The notes: a model not told the origin generated them from the sequence alone. Positions 7,490-17,527 are shown, counted from the stretch's first letter. The stretch is 64,000 nt of DNA from Kutzneria sp036403095 (GCA_036403095.1 DASWRQ010000153.1:45515-109514), one strand, 5' to 3'. Program-made: numbers and translations.

Positions 7490-8815
7490 TCAACCCGTCG
7501 TCGAGATGTCGTCGAGCTGCTCGGCGGCCGGACGCACGGGGTAGAGGTCTCCACCCGGCGGCGCCGGGACGTGCGGCAGCGCCGCCCTGGCCTGGCGGTC
7601 ACCGGCGTCCGCGGCGGCATGGACGCTGTCCAGGGCCGCGTACTGGGTGAAGTTGAGATCCGGGTAGTGCCACTGGGCCGCGCCACCGGTGGCCGCCGGC
7701 AGCAGGAAGTCGACGGCCTTGAAAATGCTGCCGCCCTGCGGGTTCGTGTAACCCCACAGGTCGACCCCGACGTGACGGCCGATCTGGGCGAGCCGGGTCA
7801 GCGCGACCAGGTTGAACGTCGAGTAGTGGTACGTGCGGGTGCGCGCCACCTCCTCGGGCTGGCTGCCGTCGGCGGCGATCTGGTGGTCGATCCGGGCCGC
7901 CTTGGCCCGCTCCACGATGTCCTCGGCCACGGCCGGCTGGCCGGTGTAGAGCGCGGTCCCGGCGGTCAGCATGTCCATGAACGTGCCATGGTTGTTCTGC
8001 GCCGCGGCCTCGTCCTTGCCGTACTGGCTGGTGCGCAGCCACGTCAGGAAGTCGCCGGACCAGCTCTTGAACGCCGTCTCGTCGCCCTTGGACCAGCTCG
8101 GGGCGCCGGTGCTGAGAATGGCGGCGGCGTCGAGCACCTGGGTGAAGGTGTAGGAGAACTCGATGATGCCGATGCCCCGGCCGTCGTTCTTGCAGGGGAT
8201 GCCCTGCGCGAAGTTCAGGTTCGGGTTCATCTTCGTGGCCGGGTCGAGGAACCAGGTCCGCAGGTCCAGCGCCGCTCGCTGGGCGTACTCCGGCTTGCCG
8301 GTGTAGTACCAGGCCAGCGACAGCTGGTAGATCGCGCTGAACGCCTTCAGCCGCTCGGCCTTGTCCGGCACGGCCGTGGTCTCGGGGTTGAGGACGCCGT
8401 CCTTCTGCACGTAGGGACAACCGAGCGGGTTGTCCGGCGTCTTCGGCTTGCTGGGCCACCAGTACGGGGCGAGGCTCAGGTAGTCGTGCTTGTCGCCGCT
8501 GGGCGGCACCCGCTCCTTGTCGACCACGGTCCACGGCCCGGCCTTCACCGCGACGTCGGCCTGCTTGAGCAGGTCGCCGAGCGCCGTCCTGGTCGTGCGG
8601 TCCCCGGCCAACAGGGCGAGTTTGTTGAACAGCAGGCGGTTTCCGTCGAGGACGACCGTCTTGGGCGGGCAGAGGCGGGAGAGCACGGGTACCGAGCAGA
8701 GGCCACCGCTGTCAGCGGTGGCCGGGGCGGCCGACGCGACGCCGGCCATGGGCAGGCTGAGCACGGCCGTCACGGTGGCCAGCACGCCGACCCGTCGCAG
8801 GGATCTCAGGGACAC
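7490..8815 (-). CDS. Secreted alginate lyase family protein (PL5-like)
   Basis: A secreted protein of about 441 residues. The signal peptide (VSLRSLRRVG, then PMAGVASAAPA) precedes an alpha/alpha-barrel polysaccharide lyase domain. Family landmarks include YLSLAPYWWP, the central QNNHGTFMDM (catalytic Asn/His region) and RTRTYHYSTFN. GTG 8815 follows GGAGTGGAA; an in-frame ATG at 8839 is the alternative start. Relatives cleave uronic-acid polysaccharides by beta-elimination, but the true polymer is unknown. It is a solitary gene with its own terminator. Confidence 0.85.
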   Translation of the reverse strand: MSLRSLRRVGVLATVTAVLSLPMAGVASAAPATADSGGLCSVPVLSRLCPPKTVVLDGNRLLFNKLALLAGDRTTRTALGDLLKQADVAVKAGPWTVVDKERVPPSGDKHDYLSLAPYWWPSKPKTPDNPLGCPYVQKDGVLNPETTAVPDKAERLKAFSAIYQLSLAWYYTGKPEYAQRAALDLRTWFLDPATKMNPNLNFAQGIPCKNDGRGIGIIEFSYTFTQVLDAAAILSTGAPSWSKGDETAFKSWSGDFLTWLRTSQYGKDEAAAQNNHGTFMDMLTAGTALYTGQPAVAEDIVERAKAARIDHQIAADGSQPEEVARTRTYHYSTFNLVALTRLAQIGRHVGVDLWGYTNPQGGSIFKAVDFLLPAATGGAAQWHYPDLNFTQYAALDSVHAAADAGDRQARAALPHVPAPPGGDLYPVRPAAEQLDDISTTG

Positions 8816-9011
8816 GACTTCCACTCCGTTCACATCCATGAACGATGGACATATATGTGATTACCGAGTAGATGCCTGAACGGCCTCCGACTGAAGACGC
8901 ATGGACGGGGCGTTATTCAACCGTTATCCGGAACGTCTACTTCGGACACCGACCGGTCCGGACCTCGGCCGCCGCGCTGCTGCTGGTCGTCGGGCCGGAC
9001 GTTCGGGCCGA

Positions 9012-10295
9012 TCAGAGGTTCCGGTACGGCCTGCTGAAGAATCCGACCGAGAAGGACGCCGACACGCCCAGTCCGGCGACGATGATCACGACCTCCGGGT
9101 CGGCCGTGCCCGTGCCCAGGACGCTCCCGGCGAGCAACGCGGAGGCCGGGTAGGCGAGACCGGCGCAGGTGACCAGCAGGCTCATGACTCTACCCAGCGC
9201 TCGGGCAGGCACTGTCTGCTGGAGCATCGTCATGTAGAAGACGTTCACCATGGCCTGCAAGGAGGCGGCGGTGAACATCGCCGCGGTTGCCACCACCAGC
9301 GAGGAGCCGAGCGGGATGACCATCAGCGCAAGTCCCTCGGCGATGCCGAGGCAGAGCGCGATCAGCCCGCGACGGCGCCGGCGAAGGAGCACCGGGCCCA
9401 GCAGTGCTCCGATGACCGAGCCGCCACCGAGGCCGGTCATCATGACCCCGAACCCGAGGGCTCCGCGGCCCAGCGGATGCTGGGCGAAGCTCGGCAGCGC
9501 GACCTCGATCAGGCCGACAGCGGCGAGGTTGAACACGAGCGTGGTCAGCAGGGTCATCCTGATCAGGGGAGAGCCGGCGGCATACCGCAGCACCGATCGC
9601 CAGGTCCGCAGTCGGTCGCTGTCCTGGACGCCGTCGTCGGTGTGCTGCGCCGCCGTTTCCTCGGCGGTTTCGACCGCCGGCCTGGACGGGCCGATCGCCA
9701 TCAGAGTCAGGCTGGAGACCAGGAAGGTGATCGCGTCGATCAGCAGCCCCACACCGCTCTTGAGCGACCCGACGAGCATTCCACCCAGCCCGGGCCCGGC
9801 GATCCTCGACGTGCTCTGCATGATCTGGATCAGGGAGTTGCCCGACGCGAACGACTCGGGACGAACGATGTGCGGTAACACGGCGAACGAGGCCGGCATG
9901 AAAATCCCGCCGAGGACGCCGAACGGGACCGCGACCGTGATCATGGCCCAAAGCGGGATGCGGCCATCGGCGGCGAGCACGACAAAACCGAGCACGACGA
10001 CGGCACGGAGCGCGTCCGCGGCAAGCATCACCGGCCGGGCGCCCAGGCGGTCGGCCAGCGCCCCGCCGACCGGGAAGAAGGCCAGCCTGGCCGCTCCGTA
10101 GCAGGCCAGCACCACGCCGAGGTTCACGGGGCCGCCACCCTGGTTGAGCACGACGAACGGCAGGGTCACGAGATAGATGCCGTCGCCAACCTGGGAGAGC
10201 AGCTGGCCGATGAGGTACAGCGCGAAGCGTCGTTCCCGCAGCGGAGCCAGCAAACCCGCGCTCATAGGCTTTACGGCTCCGGACGGTGGCGGCAT
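9012..10295 (-). CDS. MFS transporter (12-helix, EnrB-like exporter)
   Basis: A 427-residue integral membrane protein with about 12 hydrophobic helices. An MFS loop motif lies between helices 2 and 3 (GGALADRLGARPVMLAADAL), and a long central loop (RPAVETAEETAAQHTDDG) separates the two six-helix halves. It resembles the siderophore/drug exporter group (MFS_3). ATG 10295 has a GAGAAGAGAAG purine run upstream; ATG 10265 is also possible. The substrate is unknown and no operon partner is present. Confidence 0.85.
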   Translation of the reverse strand: MPPPSGAVKPMSAGLLAPLRERRFALYLIGQLLSQVGDGIYLVTLPFVVLNQGGGPVNLGVVLACYGAARLAFFPVGGALADRLGARPVMLAADALRAVVVLGFVVLAADGRIPLWAMITVAVPFGVLGGIFMPASFAVLPHIVRPESFASGNSLIQIMQSTSRIAGPGLGGMLVGSLKSGVGLLIDAITFLVSSLTLMAIGPSRPAVETAEETAAQHTDDGVQDSDRLRTWRSVLRYAAGSPLIRMTLLTTLVFNLAAVGLIEVALPSFAQHPLGRGALGFGVMMTGLGGGSVIGALLGPVLLRRRRRGLIALCLGIAEGLALMVIPLGSSLVVATAAMFTAASLQAMVNVFYMTMLQQTVPARALGRVMSLLVTCAGLAYPASALLAGSVLGTGTADPEVVIIVAGLGVSASFSVGFFSRPYRNL

Positions 10296-10378
10296 CTTCT
10301 CTTCTCACCAGGCGACGGGCACTGTGTGGACACCATAGAGGAGCACGCCACCAGGTCTGACGTGGCAGAGTTGATCAG

Positions 10379-10945
10379 GTGAAGCTCCGGCACCTCTTAC
10401 TGCTCGGCCCGGCCTTTCTGGTGGCCTGCACGGCGACCGCGCCCGCGCCCCAGCCGCCGACGACCTCCAGCACCACCGCGGAGCCGCCGCACGGGCCGCT
10501 GATCTCGCTGGGCGCGAGCGATGCGGCCTCGGGACTGCGGGTGGTCACGATCCACCTCGCCAACTGCGGCGACGCACCGCTGACCGTGACCGGCTACCCG
10601 GCGCTGCGGGTGCTCGACGAGGACCACAAGCCCATCGACGTCACGGTGGCCGACGGGGCCGACTCGGTGGCGCTGGTGCCGAGCCTCCAGCACCCTCCGA
10701 CCACCTTCACCCTGACGCCGGGCCAGCAGGCCGACGCGGCCGTGCTGTGGAAGAACAGGGTGACCGACTCGACCGTAGCGGCCACCAACGGCACCTACTT
10801 CGACATCGCGCCGGCCACCGGCCAACCGTGGCAGACTCGCAAGGCCGACGGCCCGATCGATCTCGGCAACACCGGCAAGGTCGGGGTCAGCCCCTGGACG
10901 CCCGGCGCGGACCACGCCGACTGCCGCAAGTCCGACGGCGCCTAA
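10379..10945 (+). CDS. DUF4232 domain secreted lipoprotein
   Basis: A 188-residue exported protein. The signal VKLRHLLLLGPAFLVAC ends in a lipobox Cys, and a Pro/Thr linker follows. The DUF4232 beta-sandwich covers the rest (NCGDAPLTVTGYPALRVLD and TLTPGQQADAAVLWKN). Two Cys could pair. Function is unknown in this common actinomycete family. Codon 7 is TTA, rare in high-GC actinomycetes. It is transcribed divergently from the MFS gene with only 83 bases between. Confidence 0.82.
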   Translation: MKLRHLLLLGPAFLVACTATAPAPQPPTTSSTTAEPPHGPLISLGASDAASGLRVVTIHLANCGDAPLTVTGYPALRVLDEDHKPIDVTVADGADSVALVPSLQHPPTTFTLTPGQQADAAVLWKNRVTDSTVAATNGTYFDIAPATGQPWQTRKADGPIDLGNTGKVGVSPWTPGADHADCRKSDGA

Positions 10946-11734
10946 GGGTCCCGTCGTTCGTGTGGGTTCCCCGCCGATCGCCGTCGTGATCAACGCGAAG
11001 AGGCCGGCCGGGCAGATCGTTTCGCCGCAGAGCGCCCGACGAGACCGAGCGGCCGTTCGTCGAACCGATGCCGCCGGCGATGGCCGACACTCGCCCGGGA
11101 CCTACACCAGGTTCCGGTCGATGTTGTTTCCGGGACGAGAACGTGGCGACACCGTGACCTTTTACCGGGACCCGACAAGGAGTGGTCGCCGGGCGTCGCC
11201 ACGGCACTGAAGATTGGCGCGAATGCCGCCCGGACGCCACGTAACGCATGCACGAAATTGCCGAATACCCCGACGGGCTTGACAGTTTAGTTGGCATGAG
11301 CAACTTTAAGAAGAATGGCGCGCGTCCGCAACCACATACCAACTGGTCGGTCATGGCTCCGTTTTGTCGTGACACCGGCATCAATCTCGTAAGGCCAGGT
11401 CAGCGGCGTGCAGATCCCAGTAAAACGACGATGGGGTCATCACACGTATATGAACGGCGACCATATGTGCCGCACTGGGTGATCGATTGAACACGAGCCG
11501 TAAGCGAATAAAGACTACTCACAGGCAACGATGAGTGCCCGTTCTCCCGTGACCAAAAGCGTCGGAAGGCACCGCCGGTCGTGTATTGTCGCGCAGCGGA
11601 GGGGTATTCGAACGCGCCAACCGCAATACCAAAGTACCAGACCGGGCCGATCGCGGCCCGACGTCTGTGCTTATCCGCACGCCCGAAGATCCGGTCGTGC
11701 GGATCCCCCTACGCGACACCCAATGGGAGGAAGC
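10946..11734 (+). other. Long intergenic region
   Basis: These 789 bases lie before the beta-helix gene and hold no convincing gene. GC falls between about 11200 and 11530, as expected for promoter DNA. An imperfect inverted repeat (CACACGTATATG / CATATGTG) lies near 11439-11468. Short open frames here show no family features. Confidence 0.4.
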
Positions 11735-13267
11735 ATGGCCAGAAACGCCTTTCGCGCCGGCGCACTCGTGACGACTTCCGTGCTTGCCCTCGGCCTGATC
11801 GCCGTCGGCTCGACCGCGGAGGCGGCCACGCCGCACAACGCGACGCACTACTACGTCGACTGCGCGGGTGGGAACGACGGCGCGGCAGGCACCAGCCAGG
11901 CCGCATCGTGGAAAACCCTAGCCCACGCCGGCACGGTGACGTTCGGTCCCGGCGACGTGATCAGCCTCAAGCGCGGCACCACCTGCGCCGAGGTGTTCGC
12001 GCCGCACGGCTCCGGCAACGCCGCCTCGCCGGTGGTCCTCAACTCCTACGGCAGCGGCGACCTCCCGAAGATCGCGCCCTCCGGCGCGCGGGCGGCCGTC
12101 TACCTGCACAACGTGGAGGGTTGGGAGCTGCACGACCTGGACGTGTCCGACGCGGGCGGATCCAACGGGCCCACCCGCACCGGCGTCTACGTCCAGCTCA
12201 CGGACTTCGGCACCGGCCACCACTACGTGGTCGACAACGTCCACGTGCACGACGTGAACGGCTGCGACTGCACCGGCTACGACGAGCCCAGCGGCGGAAT
12301 CCTGTTCAACGTCAACGGTTCCGCCAAGGCGACCGGGTTCAGCGGTGTGCACGTGACCAACAGCCGGGTCGACGGTGTCAACGGCCTGGGCATCAGCACC
12401 TCGTCGCAGTGGGCCAAGCGCACCCCGGAGTTCCCGGGCGGCGCCGGCTCGACCTACGTGGCGATCCCGGACATCCTGGTGTCGGGCAACCAGCTGAGCA
12501 ATCTCGGCGGCGACGGAATCGTGATCCAGAACGGCGTCAACGCCAAGGTGGAGCACAACGTCGTCAACGGCTACAGCCTGCGGGCGGCCGAGTACCACTC
12601 GGGTATCTGGACGTGGGACTCGGACAACACCGTCATCCAGTTCAACGAGATCGCGCACGGCGGCGGCAGCCTGCCGGCCGAGGCGTTCGATGTGGACGGT
12701 GGCGACAACAGCACCGTCTACCAGTACAACTTCACCCACGACAACAACGGCGGCATGGCTCTGCTCTGCGCGGTGCCGGGCATGGTCTCCAAGAACGCCA
12801 TCGTCCGCTACAACATCAGCCAGAACGACGGCGCGGGCGCCGGTGGCGTGATCACCATCGCCTGCACCCCGCAGGTTGGTGCGCAGTTCTACAACAACGT
12901 GGTCTACAGCCCGAGCGCGGCGAAGCTGGTCGCCAACTCCGCCACGACCTCGGTCCACTTCGCCAACAACATCCTTGTCGGCAACGGTGCGATCGACGAC
13001 ACGCAGGGCGCATACGACCACAACCTGGTCAGTGGCGGCGTCACCGCGCCGGCCGGGTCGTTCAACACCGCGGTCAGCGACCCGAAGCTGCTCCACGGCG
13101 GCGACGCGACGAGCATCGCCAACGTGGACGGCTACAAGCTCGCGACCGGCTCGCCGGCGCTGGGCGCCGGTGTGGCCATTCCGCAGGACGGCGGCCGTGA
13201 CTACTACGGCAACTCGACCTGCTACAACAACATCGGCGCCTACCAGGGCCCCGGCCTGGCGCACTGA
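11735..13267 (+). CDS. Secreted right-handed parallel beta-helix protein
   Basis: A 510-residue exported protein. The signal peptide MARNAFRAGALVTTSVLALG ends near GSTAEAATP. The N-terminus YYVDCAGGNDGAAGTSQAAS is typical of pectate-lyase-like beta-helix proteins (DUF1565-type entry). Repeated solenoid turns follow, rich in N, V and G (NNIL, HNVVNGY, YNFTHDNNGG). ATG 11735 has GGGAGGAAG directly upstream, and the frame upstream lacks homology. It probably binds or cleaves a polysaccharide. No catalytic residues could be assigned. Confidence 0.85.
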   Translation: MARNAFRAGALVTTSVLALGLIAVGSTAEAATPHNATHYYVDCAGGNDGAAGTSQAASWKTLAHAGTVTFGPGDVISLKRGTTCAEVFAPHGSGNAASPVVLNSYGSGDLPKIAPSGARAAVYLHNVEGWELHDLDVSDAGGSNGPTRTGVYVQLTDFGTGHHYVVDNVHVHDVNGCDCTGYDEPSGGILFNVNGSAKATGFSGVHVTNSRVDGVNGLGISTSSQWAKRTPEFPGGAGSTYVAIPDILVSGNQLSNLGGDGIVIQNGVNAKVEHNVVNGYSLRAAEYHSGIWTWDSDNTVIQFNEIAHGGGSLPAEAFDVDGGDNSTVYQYNFTHDNNGGMALLCAVPGMVSKNAIVRYNISQNDGAGAGGVITIACTPQVGAQFYNNVVYSPSAAKLVANSATTSVHFANNILVGNGAIDDTQGAYDHNLVSGGVTAPAGSFNTAVSDPKLLHGGDATSIANVDGYKLATGSPALGAGVAIPQDGGRDYYGNSTCYNNIGAYQGPGLAH

Positions 13268-13295
13268 CCGAAAAGTCAGTCCAGGCAAGACAAAA

Positions 13296-13330
13296 CCGTC
13301 CCCGGCGCCGAGCCACGGCGCCGGGGACGG
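13296..13330. terminator. Bidirectional hairpin between convergent genes
   Basis: The arms CCGTCCCCGGCGCCG and CGGCGCCGGGGACGG have a 5-base loop and lie between the convergent beta-helix and antiporter genes. AAAA precedes and a pyrimidine-poor tail follows. Confidence 0.75.
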
Positions 13331-13333
13331 CGG

Positions 13334-14575
13334 TCACCGAGCCAGGCTCACGTCCGGTTGGCGCAGGCCGATCAGGCGCAGCGCCGGACCGGTCATCGCG
13401 GTGGTGAGCAACGCCATCAGCACCAGGATCGTGAAACCGAGAGTGTTGACCACGTGATACTGCAAGCAGATCGAGGCGACGATCAGCTCGGTGACGCCCC
13501 GGCAGTTCATCAGCGCCCCGATCCGCAGCGCCGACCGCGTCGGCAGGCCGGCCAGGCGGGCGCCGCCACCGGCGCCGACGAACTTCGTCACGGTGGCGAC
13601 CAGCACGACCGCGGCCAGCAGCAGCCAGCCGTCGGCCGAGCCGGTGACCGACGTGATGACGGTGCTCAGGCCGACGGTGGCGAAGAACAGCGGCAGCAGC
13701 ACCGTTTCGGTGAAGCCGTAGAGCTGCTTGCGGACCCGCTCGACCAGCGCCTCGTGCCGCGGCAGCAGCAGGCCGAACAGAAACGCGCCGACGGCGGCGT
13801 GCAGCCCGATCATCTGGGTGCAGGCCGCGTAGGCCGCGGCGCCGGCGATCACCACCGGCACGGCTCGGTCGCCCATGCGCCGCACCAGCCAGCCCAGCAG
13901 CGGGCGGACCACCGCGAAGGTGAGGATGACCAGCCCCACGACGAGGACGACGGTGGTCAGCGGGCCGGAGTTCCCGGCGAGGCCGGACAGGGCCAGGATC
14001 ACGGTGAGCGCGAGCCACGCGGTGCCGTCGCCGATCGCGGCGCAGGCCATGGCGATGCGGCCGACGCGCGAGGTGTCCAGGCCCAGGTCGACCAGGATGC
14101 GGGCCAGCACGGGCATCGCGGTGATGGACACGGCCAGGCCGAAGGCCAGCAGGAACGCCGCCGGATGCTCGTCGGAACCGGCGATCAGCGGCCGGCCGAG
14201 TGCGGCGATCCCGATGCCGCCGGCGAACGGCAGCAGCATGCTGCCGACCGCCACCCCGGCCACGACCCGGGCGTCGGCCCGCGGATTGTCCAGTCGGGAC
14301 TCGCTGCCGAGCAGGAACAGGAAGGTCACCAGGCCCAACTGGCCGACCACGTTCACGCTGGCGATCACCGACGGCGTCAGCAGCCAGGCCGAGCCGGCCG
14401 GCCACAGCGGGGCCAGCACGCTGGGCCCGAGCACGAGGCCGCCGAGGATCTCCCCGACCACGGGCGGCTGGCCCAGTTGCCGGGCGGCCGCGGCCAGCAG
14501 CCGGCAGACCACCACGATCACGGCCAGCGCCAGCAGGAAGTGCGCGACCGGATCGGCCGCGGGTAGCCCGGTCAT
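13334..14575 (-). CDS. Cation:proton antiporter (CPA2 family)
   Basis: A 413-residue integral membrane protein with about 12 helices. It has the family N-terminus (LGQPPVVGEILGGLVLGPSV), a MPVLARILVDL region, and a ACAAIGDGTAWLAL segment resembling the ion-binding core of CPA antiporters. It exchanges Na+ or K+ for H+ at the membrane. ATG 14575 is preferred because upstream in-frame codons read through non-conserved sequence. Such antiporters often border antibiotic clusters, but no cluster role is shown. Confidence 0.87.
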   Translation of the reverse strand: MTGLPAADPVAHFLLALAVIVVVCRLLAAAARQLGQPPVVGEILGGLVLGPSVLAPLWPAGSAWLLTPSVIASVNVVGQLGLVTFLFLLGSESRLDNPRADARVVAGVAVGSMLLPFAGGIGIAALGRPLIAGSDEHPAAFLLAFGLAVSITAMPVLARILVDLGLDTSRVGRIAMACAAIGDGTAWLALTVILALSGLAGNSGPLTTVVLVVGLVILTFAVVRPLLGWLVRRMGDRAVPVVIAGAAAYAACTQMIGLHAAVGAFLFGLLLPRHEALVERVRKQLYGFTETVLLPLFFATVGLSTVITSVTGSADGWLLLAAVVLVATVTKFVGAGGGARLAGLPTRSALRIGALMNCRGVTELIVASICLQYHVVNTLGFTILVLMALLTTAMTGPALRLIGLRQPDVSLAR

Positions 14576-15189
14576 GACGACCCTTTCAATTGTGGGTGAA
14601 ATTGCGGTACCGCCGCCAGCTGATGCTTGACAGGACAAGAAAACGGACATATCGGAACACGCCTCGACCCCAGCCCCCATGAAAACCCCACGAAACGATA
14701 CCCCCTCCACGCCCCGAGCAGAAGGAGTCAGAAGTGGACAACTCGTCGTGCTTCCGCACGGCCCATTGCCCATTCCGCCATGAGAACGGTCGAAGCGTGA
14801 CCGCGGAGATGATTCACGCGCATCAGCCGTTCGGCCGAACCTCCGGACACCCGATGGGCCGGCACGCCCGGCGACATAGTCCCGGCTACCCGCAGGTAAC
14901 CGGCATAACCCCAGGTCAGGGCCGTATGAGCTCATCAATTGGCTGGAACTTCCGGTACTGCCAACCAATGACGACCTAAACGATTGTGGACTTGGGGGTA
15001 AGGATCGGCGTACTTCCGTCGCTGCCGATCATCACGGCCTGTGTGCCTTCAACCCACCCAGTGCTAACGTTCGTCCCGGCCTACCCGAACTGACAGGGCG
15101 CGGAAAGAACCAACGGCTCGACCTCCTCCGGCGTTTGCACAGCGCTCGGAAGAGCTTTACTGGGGTAATGGATCCTTAGGCGGTTATTC
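14576..15189 (+). other. Intergenic region upstream of the SARP gene
   Basis: These 614 bases lie between the divergent antiporter and SARP genes. An imperfect inverted repeat, ATTGGCTGG (14938-14946) and CCAACCAAT (14961-14969), lies about 220 bases upstream of the SARP start. It could be a regulator site. I see no gene. Confidence 0.4.
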
Positions 15190-17064
15190 GTGGACGTCTC
15201 CATACTCGGCCCGTTCAAGGTTGCCCGCTCCGGCGCGGACGTCACACCGTCGGCGCCGAAACTGCGCAGAGTGCTGGCCCTGCTCGCCGTCCAGGCGAAC
15301 AGGGTCGTCAGCATCGACCAGATCATTCAGGAGCTGTGGGACGAGCGCCCGCCGCCCAGCGCCACCACCACCATGCAGACCTACGTCTACCAGGTACGTA
15401 AGGTCACCCGGCAGTACGACCAGGCCGGCCGCGATCTCGGCGCGGACGACCCGGACGGCAGCGGCATGCTGCACACCACGTTCGGCGGCTACATGTTGAC
15501 GCTTCGGCCAGAGGCGCTCGATGCCCTGCGGTTCGAGCAGCTGGTCGAGAAGGGCCGTGGTCAGCTTGCTGCCGGCGAGCTGACCACGGCGGCCTGGACC
15601 TTCCGGCTCGCCCTGCAGCAGTGGAAGGGCCCGGCGCTGACGGCCGTCAACACCGGCCCGGTCCTGCAGGCGGCGGCCGTCCGCCTGGAGGAGATGCGCA
15701 AGAGCGTGCTGGAGCAGCGGATCGACATCGACCTGCAGCTCGGCCGGCACCACGACCTGATCAGCGAGCTGATCAGCACCGTCGGCGAGCAGCCGACCCA
15801 CGAGGGCTTCCAGGCCAAGCTGATGCTCGCGCTGTACCGGGTGGGCCGGCGCTCCGAGGCGCTGCAGACCTACCAGCGGGCCCGCGCGGCGCTGCACGAC
15901 GAGCTCGGGCTCGAGCCGTCGACCGAGCTGCGTCGGCTGCAGAAAGCCATTCTGGACAACGACTTGCGGCTGGACGTGCCGCCGGGCACCGCGGTGACCG
16001 GCGGTTTCGCCGGCGCCGCCACGCCGCCGAACATGCTGCCGCCGGACGTCGCCGTCCAGGTCGGGCGGGACCGCGAGCTGGCCACGGCCGCCGAACTGCT
16101 GACCCGGGCGGACCGCACGACCGCCCCGGTGATCGTGGTCGCCGGCGGGCCCGGCATCGGCAAGTCCGCGTTCGCGGTCCGGCTGGCCCACAAGGTGCGG
16201 GCCAGCTATCCCGACGGGCAGCTGCACCACCGGCTGACCGACGACGACGGGACCGCGCAGCCGCCGGCCGAGGTGTTGGCCGAGCTGCTGCGCGCGATCG
16301 GGGTGGCCCCGGAGAAGATCCCGCCGACCCTGACCGCCCGCAGTCAGCTGTTACGCAGCTGGACGTCCAACCGACGGGTGCTCATAGTGCTGGATGACGC
16401 GGCCGGCATCGACCAGGTGCTGCCGCTGCTCCCGATCGGCGCCGGCTGCGCGACGGTGGTGGCCAGCCGCCGCCGGCTCGCCGGGCCGGCCATCACGATG
16501 ACCGTCGACCTGCCGGCCCTCAACCTGGACGACTCGACCCAGCTGCTCACGGCCGTGCTCGGCGCGCAGCGGCTGGCCGCCGATCCCGAAGGCACCGGCC
16601 GGTTGCTCGCGCTGTGCGCGGGACTGCCGCTGGCTCTGCGCGAGGCCGCGACGCGCTTGAGCCTGCGCACGCACTGGCTGATCGGCCGGCAGGTGGATCG
16701 GATGCGGGTCGGCGACACCGAGATCACCGACAGCATGCTGCGCAGCCACCGGCTGCTGCCGCCGGGCGCGCGGCGGGTCTTCCTGGTGCTGGCCGACTCC
16801 GACGCCGGCGCGGTCACCGCCGACGCGGTGGCCGCCCTGACCGGCATGGACGAGGCGACGGCCGAGACCTACCTCGAGGACCTCGTCGAGTTCCTGCTGG
16901 CCGACGCCCAACGGCAGGCCGACGGCACGTTCGTCTACCGCACCCATGCCCTGTACCGGGCGGCGGCCGCCGTGCTCGACGACAGCGCGCGGCACCTGGC
17001 GCTGACCCCCAGCCCCTACACCGGCACGCACGACCGACTCCCCCTGCACCAGCTGCGCACCTGA
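15190..17064 (+). CDS. SARP-family pathway activator with NB-ARC-like ATPase domain
   Basis: A 624-residue regulator. It has an OmpR-like winged helix at residues 1-100 (SILGPFKVARSG, LRRVLALLAVQANRVVS), a BTAD domain to about 260 (ALYRVGRRSEALQTYQRARA, LGLEPSTELRRLQ) and a P-loop ATPase (GGPGIGKSAF near 318, Walker B-like VLIVLDDAAG). It is AfsR-like but lacks the C-terminal TPR repeats. SARPs bind direct heptamer repeats upstream of biosynthetic genes. Codon 388 is TTA, so translation may depend on the rare Leu-UUA tRNA. It starts at GTG and a SchA/CurD gene follows after 21 bases. This is the likely activator of the polyketide cluster. Confidence 0.93.
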   Translation: MDVSILGPFKVARSGADVTPSAPKLRRVLALLAVQANRVVSIDQIIQELWDERPPPSATTTMQTYVYQVRKVTRQYDQAGRDLGADDPDGSGMLHTTFGGYMLTLRPEALDALRFEQLVEKGRGQLAAGELTTAAWTFRLALQQWKGPALTAVNTGPVLQAAAVRLEEMRKSVLEQRIDIDLQLGRHHDLISELISTVGEQPTHEGFQAKLMLALYRVGRRSEALQTYQRARAALHDELGLEPSTELRRLQKAILDNDLRLDVPPGTAVTGGFAGAATPPNMLPPDVAVQVGRDRELATAAELLTRADRTTAPVIVVAGGPGIGKSAFAVRLAHKVRASYPDGQLHHRLTDDDGTAQPPAEVLAELLRAIGVAPEKIPPTLTARSQLLRSWTSNRRVLIVLDDAAGIDQVLPLLPIGAGCATVVASRRRLAGPAITMTVDLPALNLDDSTQLLTAVLGAQRLAADPEGTGRLLALCAGLPLALREAATRLSLRTHWLIGRQVDRMRVGDTEITDSMLRSHRLLPPGARRVFLVLADSDAGAVTADAVAALTGMDEATAETYLEDLVEFLLADAQRQADGTFVYRTHALYRAAAAVLDDSARHLALTPSPYTGTHDRLPLHQLRT

Positions 17065-17085
17065 CCCGGCGATGGGAGAAACACG

Positions 17086-17466
17086 ATGCCGTACGCGGCA
17101 ATCAGCTATCGGATCAAGCCAGGGCACGAGGACGAGATCGCCAGCATCTTCGCGAACTTCCAGCGCGTTGACACTCCCGATCTGAGTGACGACGCGGGTT
17201 CGCAGGTCGGGCGGCTGCTCGGCACGGCGGTGTTCGTCAAGGACGAGACCCTGGTCCGAGTGATCCACTACGAGGGCGACTTCGCCGCGGTCGGCCGGCA
17301 CATGGCCCGCCAGCAAGGAGTTCACCAGCTCGAGAACGCGCTGGCGCCCTATCTGCTCGACGAGCGGGACACCTCCTCGCCCGCGGGCTTCGCGGCCTAC
17401 TTCCGCGACGCCACCATGCGCTGCGTCTCGCAGCTGTCCGTCGGCACGCACCCGTCGACGGCCTGA
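17086..17466 (+). CDS. SchA/CurD-like polyketide-associated protein
   Basis: A 126-residue protein of the SchA/CurD family, found in type II polyketide (spore pigment and pentangular) clusters and related to WhiE ORFII. The pattern YAAISYRIKPGHEDEIASIF, then LLGTAVFVKDETLVRVIHYE and DATMRCVSQLSV matches the second copy at 31240-31596. The two-ferredoxin-like (ABM-type) fold is inferred. The role is unproven; oxygenation or cyclisation has been proposed. It is probably co-transcribed with the SARP gene (21-base gap) and ends at a strong terminator. Confidence 0.85.
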   Translation: MPYAAISYRIKPGHEDEIASIFANFQRVDTPDLSDDAGSQVGRLLGTAVFVKDETLVRVIHYEGDFAAVGRHMARQQGVHQLENALAPYLLDERDTSSPAGFAAYFRDATMRCVSQLSVGTHPSTA

Positions 17467-17478
17467 GCGCAGCGAAGA

Positions 17479-17516
17479 AGGGCCGCCTCCCCGTCACACG
17501 ACGGGGAGGCGGCCCT
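17479..17516. terminator. Hairpin terminator between SchA/CurD and MarR genes
   Basis: Arms AGGGCCGCCTCCCCGTC and GACGGGGAGGCGGCCCT with an ACAC loop give a 17-bp perfect stem between convergent genes. Confidence 0.8.
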
Positions 17517-17527
17517 ATGGGTCCCAG

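Noticed and set aside
11248..11490. 80-codon open frame in the long intergenic region
   Set aside because: It lacks a ribosome site, family features and the G/C third-position bias of real genes here.
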